Positions 22,133 through 34,119 of a stretch of DNA of 64,000 nt are shown here, in pieces; position 1 is the first letter of the stretch, and each line of letters opens with the position of its first letter. This DNA comes from Botryosphaeria dothidea. Lineage: Eukaryota > Ascomycota > Dothideomycetes > Botryosphaeriales > Botryosphaeriaceae. Location: positions 682,001 to 746,000 of the forward strand of contig WWBZ02000082.1 in NCBI GenBank assembly GCA_011503125.2, given 5' to 3'. A program made the translations under genes and the position numbers. Under the pieces are notes generated by a model that ran no database searches, had not been told where the DNA came from, and saw nothing but the letters and a program-made list of their open reading frames with translations.

Positions 22133-23951
22133 TTACAACACATACCTAAACGTCGGCCCATAATTCTCCGCCCCAACCTCTTCCGTCTGCCCGGCGTCAT
22201 CTCCCTTCACACCCTCGTCCCGCCTCGCGCGCTGCTCCTCCAGCGTCCCGTACTTCTTGTCCAGCCGCCCGTTCTCCCACACGAGCAGCGTCCGCAGGCA
22301 AACGACGAGGAAGGTCGCGAAGAACATGAAGGCGGCGCACACGGCCTGCCCCTTGACGTACCGCGGGCCCTCGCCGCTCGGGTACAGGCGCGTGCCCAGC
22401 AGCGGACCGCACTGCCCGACGACGTTCAGGATGACGAAGCCGACGCCGCGGCGCGTGTCGGAGCCCTGGTTGTTGCTGACCCACGGCAGGATGTTGGCGA
22501 TGGCCGGGAAGATGCCGGCCGCGGCGAGGAAGACGCCGGCGTAGCGCCCGGCGACGCTCGTGCACGCGGCCAGCAGGACGTAGCCGGTGCCGCCGAGCGT
22601 GGTGAGGAAGATGAGCATGTAGGCGCGCTGCTGCGTGCGGTCGGCGATGACGGTGGTGGCGATGGTGAGGAGGAAGGACAGGAAGTAGGGCGGCGCGGTG
22701 AGGCCTTGGGCGTTGATGGCCGAGTAGCCCATTTCCTTGAGGATGGTGGGGAGGAAGACGGGGAGGGAGGCGAAGGAGACGTTGCAGGAGAAGTACATGA
22801 GCTGGTGATGGGGGGAGGGAGGCGTTAGCTCTGTGGTAGAGGGGTGGGATGGGGATTTCCACGTGAGTGCTTGGAGAAGTCTGATAACTACTGGAGCTGA
22901 TGGACACATCAGGAAGGGGAATTACGTCGCACTTACCGCAGTGAACCAGCACTTAAGATCCAGAATGGATGCGAGGACGTCCGCCCAGACGATGCCGCCA
23001 ATACGCGCCTCAGCATCCTGGCCGGTCTGGCGTACAGCTCTGGCCTTAGCAATCCTCTTCTCATCCTCGTTCAAGAAGCGCGCCTTTTCAGGAGTGTCGG
23101 GCAAGAAGAACCACGCGATGACTGCCATGACCAGCGTCGGCGCACCCTCGACAATGAAAAGAAGCCTCCATCTTGCAATCGCAGAGTCCTTTGCGGCTGT
23201 AATGCCGTAGGCTAGAGCACCCGCGAATGTGTTCGCCAGCGGTGCCGCCGACAGGAAGATTCCTTGTCTGGAACCAACCTCGTGACGGAGGTAGAAGAAG
23301 GACAGCAGGTAGGGGATACCCGGACCATAACCGGCCTCGAACACACCCATGAGGAAGCGTAGAGCCATCAGTCCTTGCCAATTGTGTGTCGCGGCTTGCA
23401 CAGTTGCAACAAGGCCCCTGTTTCGGAGTGAGTATTGGGACTTGAAATGAGCACATTTTCTCCGGCAAGACTTACCATCCGAAAACACACCAAGCAGCCC
23501 ACCTGTGAGGCGGCACGATCTTCCACATGATGGCCTGGAATTCGAAGACGATGTAGGAGATGTAGAAGATGGTCAGCAACCAATCATAGCGGTCGCCGGT
23601 GAGCTCCAGGTCTTCCTCCATCCCTGCGATCTTAGCGTTGCTTTTTCGACGCAGCGTCAGCTTATGCTTCTCAACTGCGCGGCCGATAGCGGAGAAACGA
23701 ACCCAATGTTGGAGCGGTCAAGGAAGGCGAGGAGGTCTAGAATGGAGTCAGCTTGCCATTGCTCCACGGCACATTGGACGGGACGTACAGAGAGCCATGA
23801 CCAAGGGGATTACGTGAAAGTCCAGCTTCCGGATGACTTTCTTCTCGGCGACGGGGTTGATGAACTGTTGCTGCACGCCTCCGCCGGTACTGTTCTCAAC
23901 CTGAACATCGTAGGCCTTCTCGGCATCGTCAGGCTGGTTTGTTGCAGACAT
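22133..23951 (-). CDS. MFS transporter, Tna1/Dal5 anion:cation symporter family
   Basis: Five exons on the minus strand, in transcript order 23951-23789, 23736-23703, 23640-23476, 23417-22937 and 22801-22133, giving 503 residues. Junctions are GT-AG; one donor, GTTCGT, is atypical but the frame holds. Exon joining restores the family signature LAFLDRSNIGNAKIAGM, then DWLLTIFYISYIVFEF, LRFLMGVFEAGYGPGIPY and FFLPDTPEKARFLNEDEK, with about 12 membrane segments and a C-terminal FRYVL. The 34-nt exon 2 carries the middle of that signature, which confirms it is real. The nicotinate permease Tna1 belongs to this family; the substrate here is unknown. A long antisense open frame at 22197-22952 is a shadow. 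Confidence 0.9.
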
Positions 23952-25392
23952 CTTTGCGTGCGAGGACCGAGAGACTGCGCGAAGAGGCGGCAAAGATAGG
24001 GTTGGCGAGCCTGACAATAATTTAGGACGAGCGGCAAGCTGTTAAGTAGAAAAAATCGCCGGGGCGTGCGGAGTTAAAGAATAGCGCGAGTCGGGGATTG
24101 GACTTGAGGCGTCAGCAGGTAGCGGGCCGAGGGGTCACGGTGAGTGCGACGCGACGCTGAATCCTTGCCGGCACGGCATCATGGCCCTGCCCCAATTGCG
24201 GCGGTAAAGGTTAAGCCGGCAACAAGGTTAAACCAAGTGGAGACGTCGTTGCAATACTGTACTTCTCACCCTCTCAGCCACCATCTTCTTGTAGCAGTGG
24301 GAATGACGCGCGGGCGCGGCCTTCAGGTGGAGCTTCGGGACTCTTGAATTGGCGGCACCAAGCCCTCCTAAGCATTGCCCCCACGTCTCGGCATCGCGGG
24401 GCGGCTGGCCAGCGGGGTGTGGGTGCGCCGGGATCTTCGCGCGCCACCGACGCCCTGGGGAGACGCCAGCCGACTTGCCCTTCTGGCCTAGAGACAACTG
24501 CCGTCCGGTGGGGAATGTGGAGGACGCGGTGGAGCTGGCTTGCGACGCCTCCGCCAATACGCGCCGCTGCTTATCAGACGCCTTTCTCTGACTCACTGCA
24601 CCATTGTGGATTAAGCTTTTCTGCCGGGACCTCCAGCCGGATGCCAAGATTGGGTAACGCTCGCGGGCTCCTGCGCTCTATCTGCTTAGGCATGCATGAT
24701 CTCGCAAGATTGGCGCACATGGAGATCCACAGACGCGCGTTGAGTTGGTGAGAACAAGCTGCTTTAGGCAGCAGGTCGCATGCCTGTCATCCAATGCAGA
24801 GGGGTGCTGCAGTCGACGGCTATCGCCAAATGCAGCAGTCCTGTGGTCCCATTGAATGACGAAAAAAAAGTGATTGCTATTTTGGAGAGTCGGAGCATTC
24901 GTCTGGGTGTGAACGTTGATGAGGTTATGCTTGTTGAAAGCCGTCGCCGCTAACCGTCGGCTGCAATCCCCCCTGTACATGTCTCTGAGCACGTTTGCGT
25001 GGTCCTCGTATCGTCGTGACTTTGAGGTCTTTCACATGAAATCCTGCCTTTCCACTGCGTGAATTGATGCGCTTCACTAAAATCAAAGAGAAAATAATGT
25101 TACCCAAAAGAGAACAATTTGTGCATTGCAAGACCCGCGTAGACCGAAAGAAACAACAATAACCGCCTCATCGAGCCGACAACACGAATCTCCTTCTTCC
25201 CTATCTCTGCAAGGCCCCCTAGCAAGTGACTCACTTAACGGTCCGACCCGTCCCAACGCCTCGATTTACATGTGAGATGATCCACCTATGCAGGCTCAAA
25301 CTCCACTCGTCCACGCCACCCTCACCTTCCCGTATTCCCGTATCGGCAGGTGGTCTGTCTCTCGCAGGACGTGGGTCAGAGTCATGGACGAG
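23952..25392. other. Intergenic between MFS start and HET 3' end
   Basis: About 1.4 kb: promoter side of the MFS gene on the left and the 3' side of the HET gene on the right. No GATA cluster like that of the other permease is seen. Open frames up to 139 codons carry no motif. Confidence 0.5.
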
Positions 25393-27099
25393 TCACGTCC
25401 AGATTTCGACTACTCCAACAATATGGTCTTGAAATGCCGCTCGGCCTGGGGCCACTGTTTGAGGGCGATCCAGCCAACCGCAATGCGATGAGCAACAGCG
25501 CATTCGCTCGATACCAGTGCCTTCTTTGCAGTGCCAGAAGAGTGCTTGATCGAAGTGAAGTTCTAGTAGAACACAGTAGAATGAGTAGTCATCTTTGTAC
25601 AAAGCCCGCGCAACCCCTTGAAAAGCATCATAAATGTCTTCGTCATGGCTGAAGGAGCGAGATGTGTAAGAACGAACATGACGGTTGTAGTCTTCATATA
25701 GTGTGTCGTGCAGGGACTTTCCAGGCTGGAGTTGAACGAGACTCATGTCAATATTCACTCCGGCGAGACTGCGCTTGTACCAAATGTGCGGCAAACGGTT
25801 GGGAAAACATTGGTCCTCCCGCTCATGAAGATGGCCACATTCAAACCAGGCCTCTATCGGAGTCAGATATAGCTTCCCCTTCGAAAGAATTGCTTCTTGG
25901 TACGTCCAGCCCCGTGTAATCCATGACGAATTTGGAAGTGTCTGTTCGAGGTGCGGTAGGATAGTCGTGATCTCAAGGCCAAGAATGGTGATTTGTTGCG
26001 GCTTGAATCTTCTCCTTTCGCACACCTCAGGATTCGCGCAATGTACACTTTCACCAGAACAGGCCACAATCGTGAGAATTGGAGAGTAGAAAATCTCACC
26101 CATTGCCTCAATCTGGCTGTGTTTGTTCACAGCATAGTCCTGTACTATACAGAAACGATCGACCCAGAGATAATATATTTGGAGTAGTTGGCAGGCTTGG
26201 GTCGCATCCTCGACTGTTTTTGGTAAATTTATGCAGACTTCCATGTTGTTCCAATCTTTCGACATTCGATACTGTCGTCTGGCCCAGATAAAGATTTGAT
26301 TCCAAACGGTCTCCCCATACATAGCTGAGTGCTGCGAAAGAAACATCCGTCATTTGGACAAGGCATCTGGAATGCACGTCTATTACACGGAATTGAAGTG
26401 AGAGGGCGGAGCTTGTGTGTGTTGTGCAGTCCGCGTGTTTCTGAGTGCAATTCGATAGCGAGCTGCTGACAAGGTTCCATCTTATGAATTCACCGACAGC
26501 AGTTGATGTGTTCGCTAACCAGGCTTAGTACACAGACGATGTTAAGTCGACATCTTAAAACATACCTAGAGCCCGAGTAGAGTGAACCCCTTGAATATCG
26601 TTGACGTTGATACCAGTAACTTGACCGTCCAGAGTACTCAAGTTGATCCAGTTGTACTTAGAAACAAACAGGGTACACATTGTAGAAGAGCAAGATCGGA
26701 GACTTCGAGCGTCATAGTTCCAGGTAGAAATGGAGCCGACCACAGATCGGCAAAAGGGGCATTTGTCCGGTTCGGGGCCTTGGCGAGCGGATCCAGCTTT
26801 ATGGCGAGTAGTCGGAATGGCTGATTGGCACACGAAAAGATATGCCGCAACCGGACGTGTTGGCAAAATAGACAAAGATTGTTGAGACTGTTGGGATTGG
26901 ATGGTGTGCATGTCGAACATTTCTGATGAAAGACATGATATCTTTCCTCGCGGGTAGGAGTCCTGTAGCTGTAACTGTCGTAGCTTGCACAACGAAGACA
27001 CAAGCATAACTGACAACCGTGCTCTTCCTCATCCAAGTCATACTTCGAAACTTTATCCTCTATCTCAAGTTCATCTCTTTGGTCCGGCTGCCGTTCCAT
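25393..27099 (-). pseudogene. HET-domain (heterokaryon incompatibility) gene, frame-disrupted
   Basis: Minus-strand locus with HET-family features spread over different frames. In order: a Cys-rich N-terminal part from 27099 (CLFCQHVRLRH), then CPFCRSVVGS in a second frame. A GTATGT..TTAG intron between about 26565 and 26512 follows, with phase-1 join. Then come WNLVSSSLSNCTQKHADC, FRVIDVHSR and the HET block-1 motif FAALSYVWGD. The frame then shifts at about 26225-26230 (T-run AAATTT on the minus strand), and the domain goes on as LPKTVEDATQ, YYLWVDRFCIVQD and SSWITRGWTYQEAILS to a stop at 25393. One extra T explains the second break. HET proteins trigger cell death after fusion of unlike strains; this copy would be cut within the domain. 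An assembly error or a population polymorphism is an alternative. The first break might instead be an unrecognised intron. Confidence 0.72.
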
Positions 27100-27888
27100 A
27101 CTGTGGTTCGTTTCAAAAGCCAGGCCCTATTTTGCCTCTTGTTTAGAAATGTTCCCGAACTTCGCTGCCAGAACTTGTCTTTCGTCGGATTTGGTCGGCC
27201 CACGTTCTGCTCAGCAAGCTTTTTCAAGGTTCTCCCAGAGAGCTGTCGCTTTCTTCTGGACCAGAAGTGACTTTGTGTTCGAATGATTCCAAACGGCTGA
27301 ATGGCAGTCTGGATCAGATTTTGTGCCCATTCGATGGTTTATAGGTGCTGCGGCGTTTCAAATTTCCAATGGGAAGTAGGAATTTCCATACCTGCATTGC
27401 CCGTAAACTTTGCTTGAGCACTTACACTATTTAAAATTCAACAAAAGCTGGAGCTGATGTTCAATAAATGCCACATTGCGAGAGCCACGTGTTCGCCGAG
27501 GCAATGCTGATCGCGAACCCCTGACAAGGCTAAAGCATGGCGAGGCGGATTTGGAAGCTGACAGAGCGGCATGCAAATCTTGACCCATAAAACCGCAGGA
27601 CTGAAGTCCTAAAGAGCCTGGGGTCGTCTTGCGAAGTGTGGGTAGAAACCATTGCCACATAAAGGTAGACTCCAAGTCGAAAACTGAGGGGAAGGCAAAT
27701 GCATAGAAATTTATGCTGACATGTCATGACCGGCGGACATGCAATGAGGCTGCTAGATGCGAGATGTTTGAAGAGGGAAGGCAAGAACCAGGCGAGGAAT
27801 ATTATCACCCCGAATCTTCCACAAACCCGCCAGAGATTCAGTCTTGCTTCAGGCAGCCTGCAGCCTGCTCTTACACCTAACACAAGCC
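27100..27888. other. Intergenic, AT-richer
   Basis: Lies 5' of the HET locus and 3' of the PTR2 gene, both minus strand. No gene or repeat is recognised. Confidence 0.5.
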
Positions 27889-29893
27889 TCAGGTCGCAAT
27901 CTCATCCTCCTCTTTCTCCAGCCCACCCATATCATACTCAGCCTCATTATACTTCTTGAAGACCATCCAAAACACACCCGCCGTCACCAAACACGCCACG
28001 GCCAACCCACCATACAACCCCACGAGCAATGGATCCCGCGCAAACGGCGAAATCAGCCCGCCAATCATCGCGCCCACCGCCGTCGTCAACAAATACAGCG
28101 CCATGATGAAGCTCTTCATACTCGCCGGCGCCTTTGTGAACGCATACTCCAAGCCCGTCACGCTGGCCAGAATCTCCGAGACGGCCAGCACTAGGTAGGC
28201 CGGAGTCTGGAAGACGACGTGGACGCGGTTGGGCTCGTGGGTGCCGTCGGGCCGCAGGGAGTCCGGGCAGGCGGAAGGGGCGTCGAAGCAGGGGGTGCTG
28301 GCGTAGATGAGGTGCTGGAGGAAAGAGGCGTAGGCCATGGAGAGGGCGGCGAAGAGGAAGCCGAAAGTGATGCGGGTGATGGGCCTCATGACGAAGCCGC
28401 GGCGGCGCAGGAAGGGGTAGGCGTAGCGATCCATGAGCGGGATGAGGCAGATGACGGCGAAGGGGTCGATGTTTTGCATGATGTCATTGGGGATGCCGTG
28501 GAGTTGCATTTGCCCGGCTGATGGGCTTGGTTAGTCGGCTCATGCGTTTAGAGAGAGTATGAATTACATACCTTGGGAGATGAAATTGTTCGACATCTGG
28601 CCAAAGGCCGCCCAGTAGATTGGATAGAAACAAAAGACTTTGCAAGCAAGTAGTGCATTTTTGAGCTCTTCAACGAAAGTGTCGGTCCACTGGATCTTGC
28701 GTTGTATCCTGAAGCTGCGTTGAACTGACGGCTTTGCTGCGTCAAGGTCGCCCTGGTTGATAATTGCGATCCACAATGCCTTGAAACTGTTTGCAATAAC
28801 AGATCCTGACGGGGGCTTTATCACGTATCTGTTCTTCCCGATGACGATGAGAACAAAACCGACGACAAACATGCAAAGCGGCAAAAGATATGCGGCCCAG
28901 AAACCGATGCGGAGCTCCATAGTGCTTGTTGCAATGGCAGAAAGGGAGCCAATGTTGATACACATGTAAAAAATCATGTAGATTCGTTGGATAGTGAGGG
29001 CTGGATCCACGATCACGCGCTCTCCTGAGGGCAAAGTCTTTATTCGTTGCTTTGTCTCCTCATACTGCTCGGCGATAAGTGGAGAAACGTTGCTCTTGAT
29101 GCCACCGGTGCCGAGGCCGATGACAAGAATGGCTGTAAGAAGACCGGGCAAGGCGAACCCAGCTTCAATCGAAGAAGGCAAAGAGGTCAGGAAAAGCACG
29201 ACAATGCCAGCCATATAGACCATGGAGAAATAAACGATGGTCCAGTATTTTCCAAGGTACTGATCTGCTACCACCGCGCCAAAGATGGGAGTGAGGTAGC
29301 ACCAGAATTGGAAGAAGCTGCTGATTAGGGTTGCGCCATGTTGGCCAAGCCCTCTGTCAAATGGTTAGCCGAGACACGGCTGGCCTCTTAAGGTAACTTA
29401 CATTGCACCTGGGAGACCGCTCGGATCATGGTACTTATTGGCCATGTAGTTTTGGAAAGGCCCAGACAGACCATAATAAGCGAACCGCTCGCAGAGCTCA
29501 ACGATGGCAATGAGAGAAGCGCTCCACGGCAAGTTGTCCGGAACCTTGCGGAGCGAGAGTTTCTCGCCATCGGTCGGCTCATCTTCGTTGACTGACAGGT
29601 TACTTAGGGTGTCGATGGATTTGCGCTTTGATTCGACCACCTCAGGCGTGTCAATGGCGCTAGAATCACCACTTGTCCCCAAGCCAGTGCCAGGAGCCTG
29701 TCCTCTTCTGTTGTGCTGTTTAGTTGGGTTCAGTTCAGAGAAACGGTAGGGAGAGATAACTGTACCGTGCTAATGAACGATCGTGATGGACTCTGCTCAC
29801 GCTTGAGCCGGCATCGAGATTGTCCAACTCCACGGCAGGCTCGGCTTGCGGCACTGAAGCATAATTGCCCCGGGTTGACGCAAGGGGCGGCAT
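27889..29893 (-). CDS. ptr2: Proton-coupled di/tripeptide transporter, PTR2-type
   Basis: Four exons in transcript order: 29893-29801, 29715-29402, 29353-28572 and 28517-27889, giving 605 residues. Exon 1 (31 residues) is inferred from a phase-0 GTGAGC donor and an ACTAAACAG acceptor; later exons are firm. POT/PTR signatures are present: ELCERFAYYGLSG (ExxERFxYYG) in TM1, GTGGIKSNVSPLIAEQY, and FYMCINIGSLSAI. The C-terminal half carries the usual paired helices with an extracellular loop rich in Asp/Pro/His around CFDAPSACPDSLRPDG. The family imports di- and tripeptides with protons across the plasma membrane. It is head-to-head with the SDR gene across about 880 bp that contain AGATAA next to CACGTG. 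Confidence 0.93.
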
Positions 29894-30772
29894 CTTCACA
29901 GGGCTGGTCACGAATTTTCAAAATAGTAAGCACTGGGGCGCGAAACGTGTCACCGGGGCGTCGAGAATGTCATTGTTGAAGCTTGGTATTGCGAGACGGA
30001 GATTGGTGAGCAGATAACACGTGGATGTCGTTCAGGGTTACGCGGCCCCTACGCTGAGCAGGAGGGACCGGCTCGAGCAGATCGTCGCTGTGGCGGACTC
30101 GACAGACGGCAGGGACTGGAGCGGCGCGGAGAAGAGTGGAAAATAGAACGAAAAGACGGATGGGAGGGTACTGGCGAGGGAGCAGCTGGAGGTTTGCGGG
30201 CTTCAGCTCCGCGACGGGTCTGAGGCGGATAGAGTTGCGCTCACTGCGGCCCGTGCGCCGGCAAATCCGCAACAGGGCGTCAATAGAAGAGGACAATGAA
30301 GATGGCAAAACGCCCAAGGCATCCCAAGGCAATATTGATGTGATATTTGCACCGAGTTTGCTGGCCCGAACGAGTCAGGGGCGGTGGAGATGGCGCAGCG
30401 GTGCAGGGCTGGGAGCGGCGATGGCGGTTTCTCGATTGGGCATGCGTCGGAGGCGGACACTGCGCGCTAGCCCTGAAACAGCTATTCGACATGCGCTTCT
30501 CTTCAACGCCTCAAGTCAATCCTGTCTAGCCCGCCTGCTGACTACTGCTGCTGCTATTTCGTCCTTGCCATCATGGCGTTAGCTCCGCTCCCACCCAATC
30601 TCTGCGATAAACAAGCCCGCTGCTGTCCCATACAGCACCTCATCGCCTACTTTCAATACCTTGCATGCCCCATTTGCTTTCGTTTATCTGCCGTTACCGG
30701 CCTTGCCCACCCTCCTTCCCATTTCGCCGTCCAGTCAGAACTCCCCAAGGCTTTGCCGTTGCAGTTCGCGCA
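29894..30772. other. Divergent promoter between PTR2 and SDR genes
   Basis: Holds AGATAA (30012-30017) directly abutting CACGTG (30018-30023), a possible GATA plus bHLH pair 119-130 bp upstream of the PTR2 start. On the SDR side, the frame is open to an ATG at 30665. No gene is called. Confidence 0.45.
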
Positions 30773-31777
30773 ATGGCTTCTTCCCGCTATGCTGCAGCCT
30801 TTGCTTCGCCCAACGGGCCTGGAGACGCCCGTCCCACAGCTCTGGACATCATCCGCGACGAAGGGCTCGAGGGCCAGATGAAGGACAAGGTCATGCTCGT
30901 GACCGGCTGCTCATCCGGCCTCGGCATCGAAACCGCACGTGCCCTATCCGCGACTGGTGCCCGTGTCTTCTGCACCGCTCGCAATATCGCGAAAGGAGAG
31001 CAGGCTCTGTCCGGCATCCTGGAACCCGGCCGAGTCGAGTTGCTGGAGCTGAAGCTTGATTCGTTCGCGAGCGTGCGTGCCTGCGCCAAGGAAGTCTTGT
31101 CCCAGACCAACATCCTCAACGTCCTGGTCTGCAATGCCGGTATAATGTTCCCTCCCTATACCAAGACCGTTGATGGCTTCGAGTCGCAATTCGCCACCAA
31201 CCACTTGGGCCACTTCCTGCTTTTCAATTTGCTCAAGGGCGCTCTTCTTGCTGGCTCCTCCCCTTCTTTCAACTCCCGAGTAGTCGCCGTCTCCTCGATG
31301 GGCCATCGTGGTGGCGGTATCCATTTCGATGATGTCAACCTGGAGAAAGATTACACGCCAAACAAAGGATATTCCCAGAGCAAGACGGCAAACATTTACA
31401 TGGCAAATGAAATCGAACGGCGTTATGGCTCCAAAGGATTACATGGGCTCAGCCTCCACCCTGGCGGTATCGCCACCGGTCTTCAGGTCCACATTGATCC
31501 CAAACTCAAGGAACAGTGGGCGAGCAACAATGATCTTATGAAGGGAACTGTCAGCCCAGCCCAAGGTGCAGCTACGCAAGTCCTGGCCGCTGTTGGAAAG
31601 GAGTTTGAGGGGAACGGTGCCAAATACCTAGAGCAATGCTCCGAGAGTGGTCCTGCGAAAGACGGGTACACATATGTGGACAGAGGCTATGAGACTTGGG
31701 CGTTTGATCAAGAGAAGGAACAGAGGTTATGGGTAGAATCATTGAAGATGGTAGGCCTCGATGAAAACAATGCATGA
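30773..31777 (+). CDS. Short-chain dehydrogenase/reductase, retinol-dehydrogenase-like
   Basis: Single exon, 334 residues from the ATG at 30773. An in-frame ATG at 30665 would add 36 residues (MPHLLSF...), but family members usually begin near MASSRYAAA, so I chose the later start. The Rossmann motif TGCSSGLG is at 44-51, the NAG motif at 121-123, the catalytic Ser at 174/175 (AVSS), and Y200 with K204 (YSQSK) completes the active site. The layout matches the WWOX/retinol dehydrogenase branch of classical SDRs, which use NAD(P)H on lipophilic alcohols or ketones. The substrate is unknown. The gene converges on the RRT8/LDS-type gene. Confidence 0.9.
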   Translation: MASSRYAAAFASPNGPGDARPTALDIIRDEGLEGQMKDKVMLVTGCSSGLGIETARALSATGARVFCTARNIAKGEQALSGILEPGRVELLELKLDSFASVRACAKEVLSQTNILNVLVCNAGIMFPPYTKTVDGFESQFATNHLGHFLLFNLLKGALLAGSSPSFNSRVVAVSSMGHRGGGIHFDDVNLEKDYTPNKGYSQSKTANIYMANEIERRYGSKGLHGLSLHPGGIATGLQVHIDPKLKEQWASNNDLMKGTVSPAQGAATQVLAAVGKEFEGNGAKYLEQCSESGPAKDGYTYVDRGYETWAFDQEKEQRLWVESLKMVGLDENNA

Positions 31778-32175
31778 GAAGAAATAGTACAGCGCCGGAT
31801 TTTGGCTAGAAACATGTACAATTATTGCCCATCTCATGTCTTGTAACTTCTTTGAAATCATGGAACGAAAGTTGTGGATATCCAGAAAAAGACAAGAAAA
31901 TTTCGCTGTGTATGGGTATTTCAGTTGATGTTGAGCGCCGAAAAATGCCTGCGCAGGATGCCATGCTTGAATTGAATCTTCCATACGGATCCAAGGTCTT
32001 CATCCGGATGGCTTTGTCGCTAAGATGAAAAGGTCTCGACAGGCGCTTCAGTTGTGATTCCTTACGCTTATAGTTTGTGATGGTGCCAACCAGGACAAGA
32101 GTGCCTTGGAGAGTACAGGAGATGCTTGGGTCAGCACGGCCCGAGAGTCTTGGATTAGACGCCAACAGGGTAAGT
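31778..32175. other. Convergent intergenic
   Basis: The 3' sides of the SDR and RRT8/LDS-type genes. Nothing else is seen. Confidence 0.5.
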
Positions 32176-33458
32176 TTAGACGAGGGTTCCGTAGCTGCCG
32201 CGCGGCGGGCGTGGCGGGTCGTCTATGTACCCCGGGCCCTCATCTTCCTCAATAGGGTTGCCTCTTTCTTCCATATGGACGACCATGAGGGCGGAGCCCA
32301 CAGTAGTGGTCATGAGGAAGAACATGCTCAGAACAGGAACAAGCTGCAGCATGAGCGCTGAAGTGCCGAACCTGCAACCATTAGTGCTTCGTAAGGGAGA
32401 TGTGCAGGGTCGCGGATTCTTACCAAGTATACTTCCACCTCCATTCACTTATGTAACGCTGCCTGGTCTTCCTATCAAAGTCGAGGAATTTGAAATACCT
32501 CCAGTGCTGCAGTGGGCCAGCCCGATATCCGGTCTAGAAGATTGTTAACCTTCAGAACTCGAGTTAAAGCTTCTGAGGCGGCCGTTCTTACGAGGAAGAT
32601 GAAAAGTGGGACGCCAGCAACCGGGATGAAGTTCAGAGGGAGCAGCAAAATGAACTCGACGATTTGGCGCAAGTTGAAGGGAGCGTATACGGCATGGCGC
32701 TCACGCTTGCCTAGTCTCTTGACTGCATCATCTCCGTCTTGAGCCACAGGGCGACGAGTAGTGACTAAATCTTCATAACCCTTGGCGACGAGGACCTGCA
32801 AGTGTGGTCAGTTGAGTATGCAGCTAACCTTGAACGCACAGCGTGACAGAGTCTAGACTCTTTGTGTTCCATGTAGGTATGCGTTGAGGTCCCGCATCGG
32901 TGCACATGCATATAGAGTGCATGCTGGTCACGAAGCGGGTCCTTTTAGCAATTCATGGCTAAGCGCGAGCACACCATCGGGGCTGGCGGGAGCTATAAAA
33001 AATTTGACGTACCGCATCAAAGATGTCTACCTGGGTCTCATCGACGAAGAAGGCTTCGAAGAGAATGGCGACGATGGCGGCACCTTCACCGAGCACCAAA
33101 AAGGTACCGTTCACCCAGGCGCCAGCGCGATGGAAGAGGTACAGAAATGCAACCTGAGGTAGGTAGGTCCAGACGAAGAGGTTTGCCAGCACAAAGATGG
33201 ACAGCAGGAAACATGGCAGCAGCCGGCCTTTCAGAAGTGGCCACAGGTACGGATGCGAGCAGAAATACCAAAAGCCCTGGCACTGACGTTAGACTAGGCG
33301 AGGCCGACAGCAATGCGACGCGCAAAAGTGGCACGACGACGGTGGGACGAGGCAGCGAGCGGACAGCATCAGACACGCACCTTGAAGGGAAACAGCCAAC
33401 CGGCCTGGCTCACGGTGGACACGGGGCGCGCGAGAAGCTGCGAGGCTCGCGACGACAT
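32176..33458 (-). CDS. RRT8/LDS-type multispan membrane protein (outer spore wall family)
   Basis: Five exons in transcript order: 33458-33381, 33276-33013, 32795-32592, 32533-32424 and 32371-32176, giving 283 residues. All junctions are GT-AG in phase. Exon 1 leads to LFPFKGFWYFCSHPYLWPLL, then hydrophobic spans, then FDAVLVAKGYEDL. Exons 3-4 give VPLFIFLTGYRAGPLQHWRYF, the landmark RAGPxxHxRYF of this family, then EWRWKYTWFGT and a last span with an acidic Pro-rich tail. In yeast, RRT8, LDS1 and LDS2 are lipid-droplet or spore-wall proteins; filamentous fungi have several copies of unknown role. Intron 2 is long (217 nt). Reading through intron 3 gives a misleading frame. It is head-to-head with the MCT-like gene. 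Confidence 0.8.
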
Positions 33459-34119
33459 CACGAATCGGCTTGGGGGCAGAGTGCTCGGTTCGGTCTGGAG
33501 GCAAGTTGGCCGACGTGGTGGACGGTTAGACGGGTATTCCGTTGGACTGGGTGCGGCTAGCCGCGGCGTGCATCACGCTCGGAACGCTCTGACGCAGCCT
33601 TCCCGCTGCGCCCTTTGCGCCCTTGCTGCCTCAGGCCTTTGACAACCCAGCCCAGCCCAGCGAGTGGGTTTTTTTCGCCGGTCACGCTTTCTCCCCGTTG
33701 CCACACTGCGGATTTCTCAGCAGCACGCCGGACGCCCTACGCTCGATCACTTGTCTGCGTTGCAGAAGGATCATTTTCCGTACAACGCCTCTGCCTATCC
33801 CTGCGCTGCCTCCCGCCGGTTCGCCAATCACTCTAGCCGCAATGGATCTATTCCCAGCACCGCGCGGGTTTAAGGCTGCTGGCTGCGCACTATCCGCGTC
33901 CAATCTCGCCTCCGTGATCGGATAACGGCACAAGCACTTGTTTGTAATGCTTTTCTCCACAGCTGCAGCTTTTGACAAGCGCTCCACGCCCTTCGTGACT
34001 AGGGGCTGTGATGACTCCGTCTCGGCCCTTAGTCCACCGAGCTGTTTAAATGCCTCGAGTCTGCTGTCTGGTTTTTATCCTGTTGTGTTTCTGCCCTCCC
34101 ACCGAACCATAGTCCCGCC
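33459..34119. other. Divergent promoter between RRT8/LDS-type and MCT-like genes
   Basis: 661 bp between two starts. The right half is pyrimidine-rich, as usual for fungal 5' leaders. No gene is recognised. Confidence 0.5.

Noticed and set aside
22197..22952. 251-codon minus-strand frame in another phase of the MFS gene
   Set aside because: It is His/Arg/Pro-rich and conflicts with the transporter frame, which splices consistently.
14075..24000. Secondary-metabolite gene cluster around the P450 and two MFS genes
   Set aside because: No synthase, terpene cyclase, prenyltransferase or cluster regulator is present. The transporters are of vitamin/anion symporter families and the DnaJ is housekeeping.
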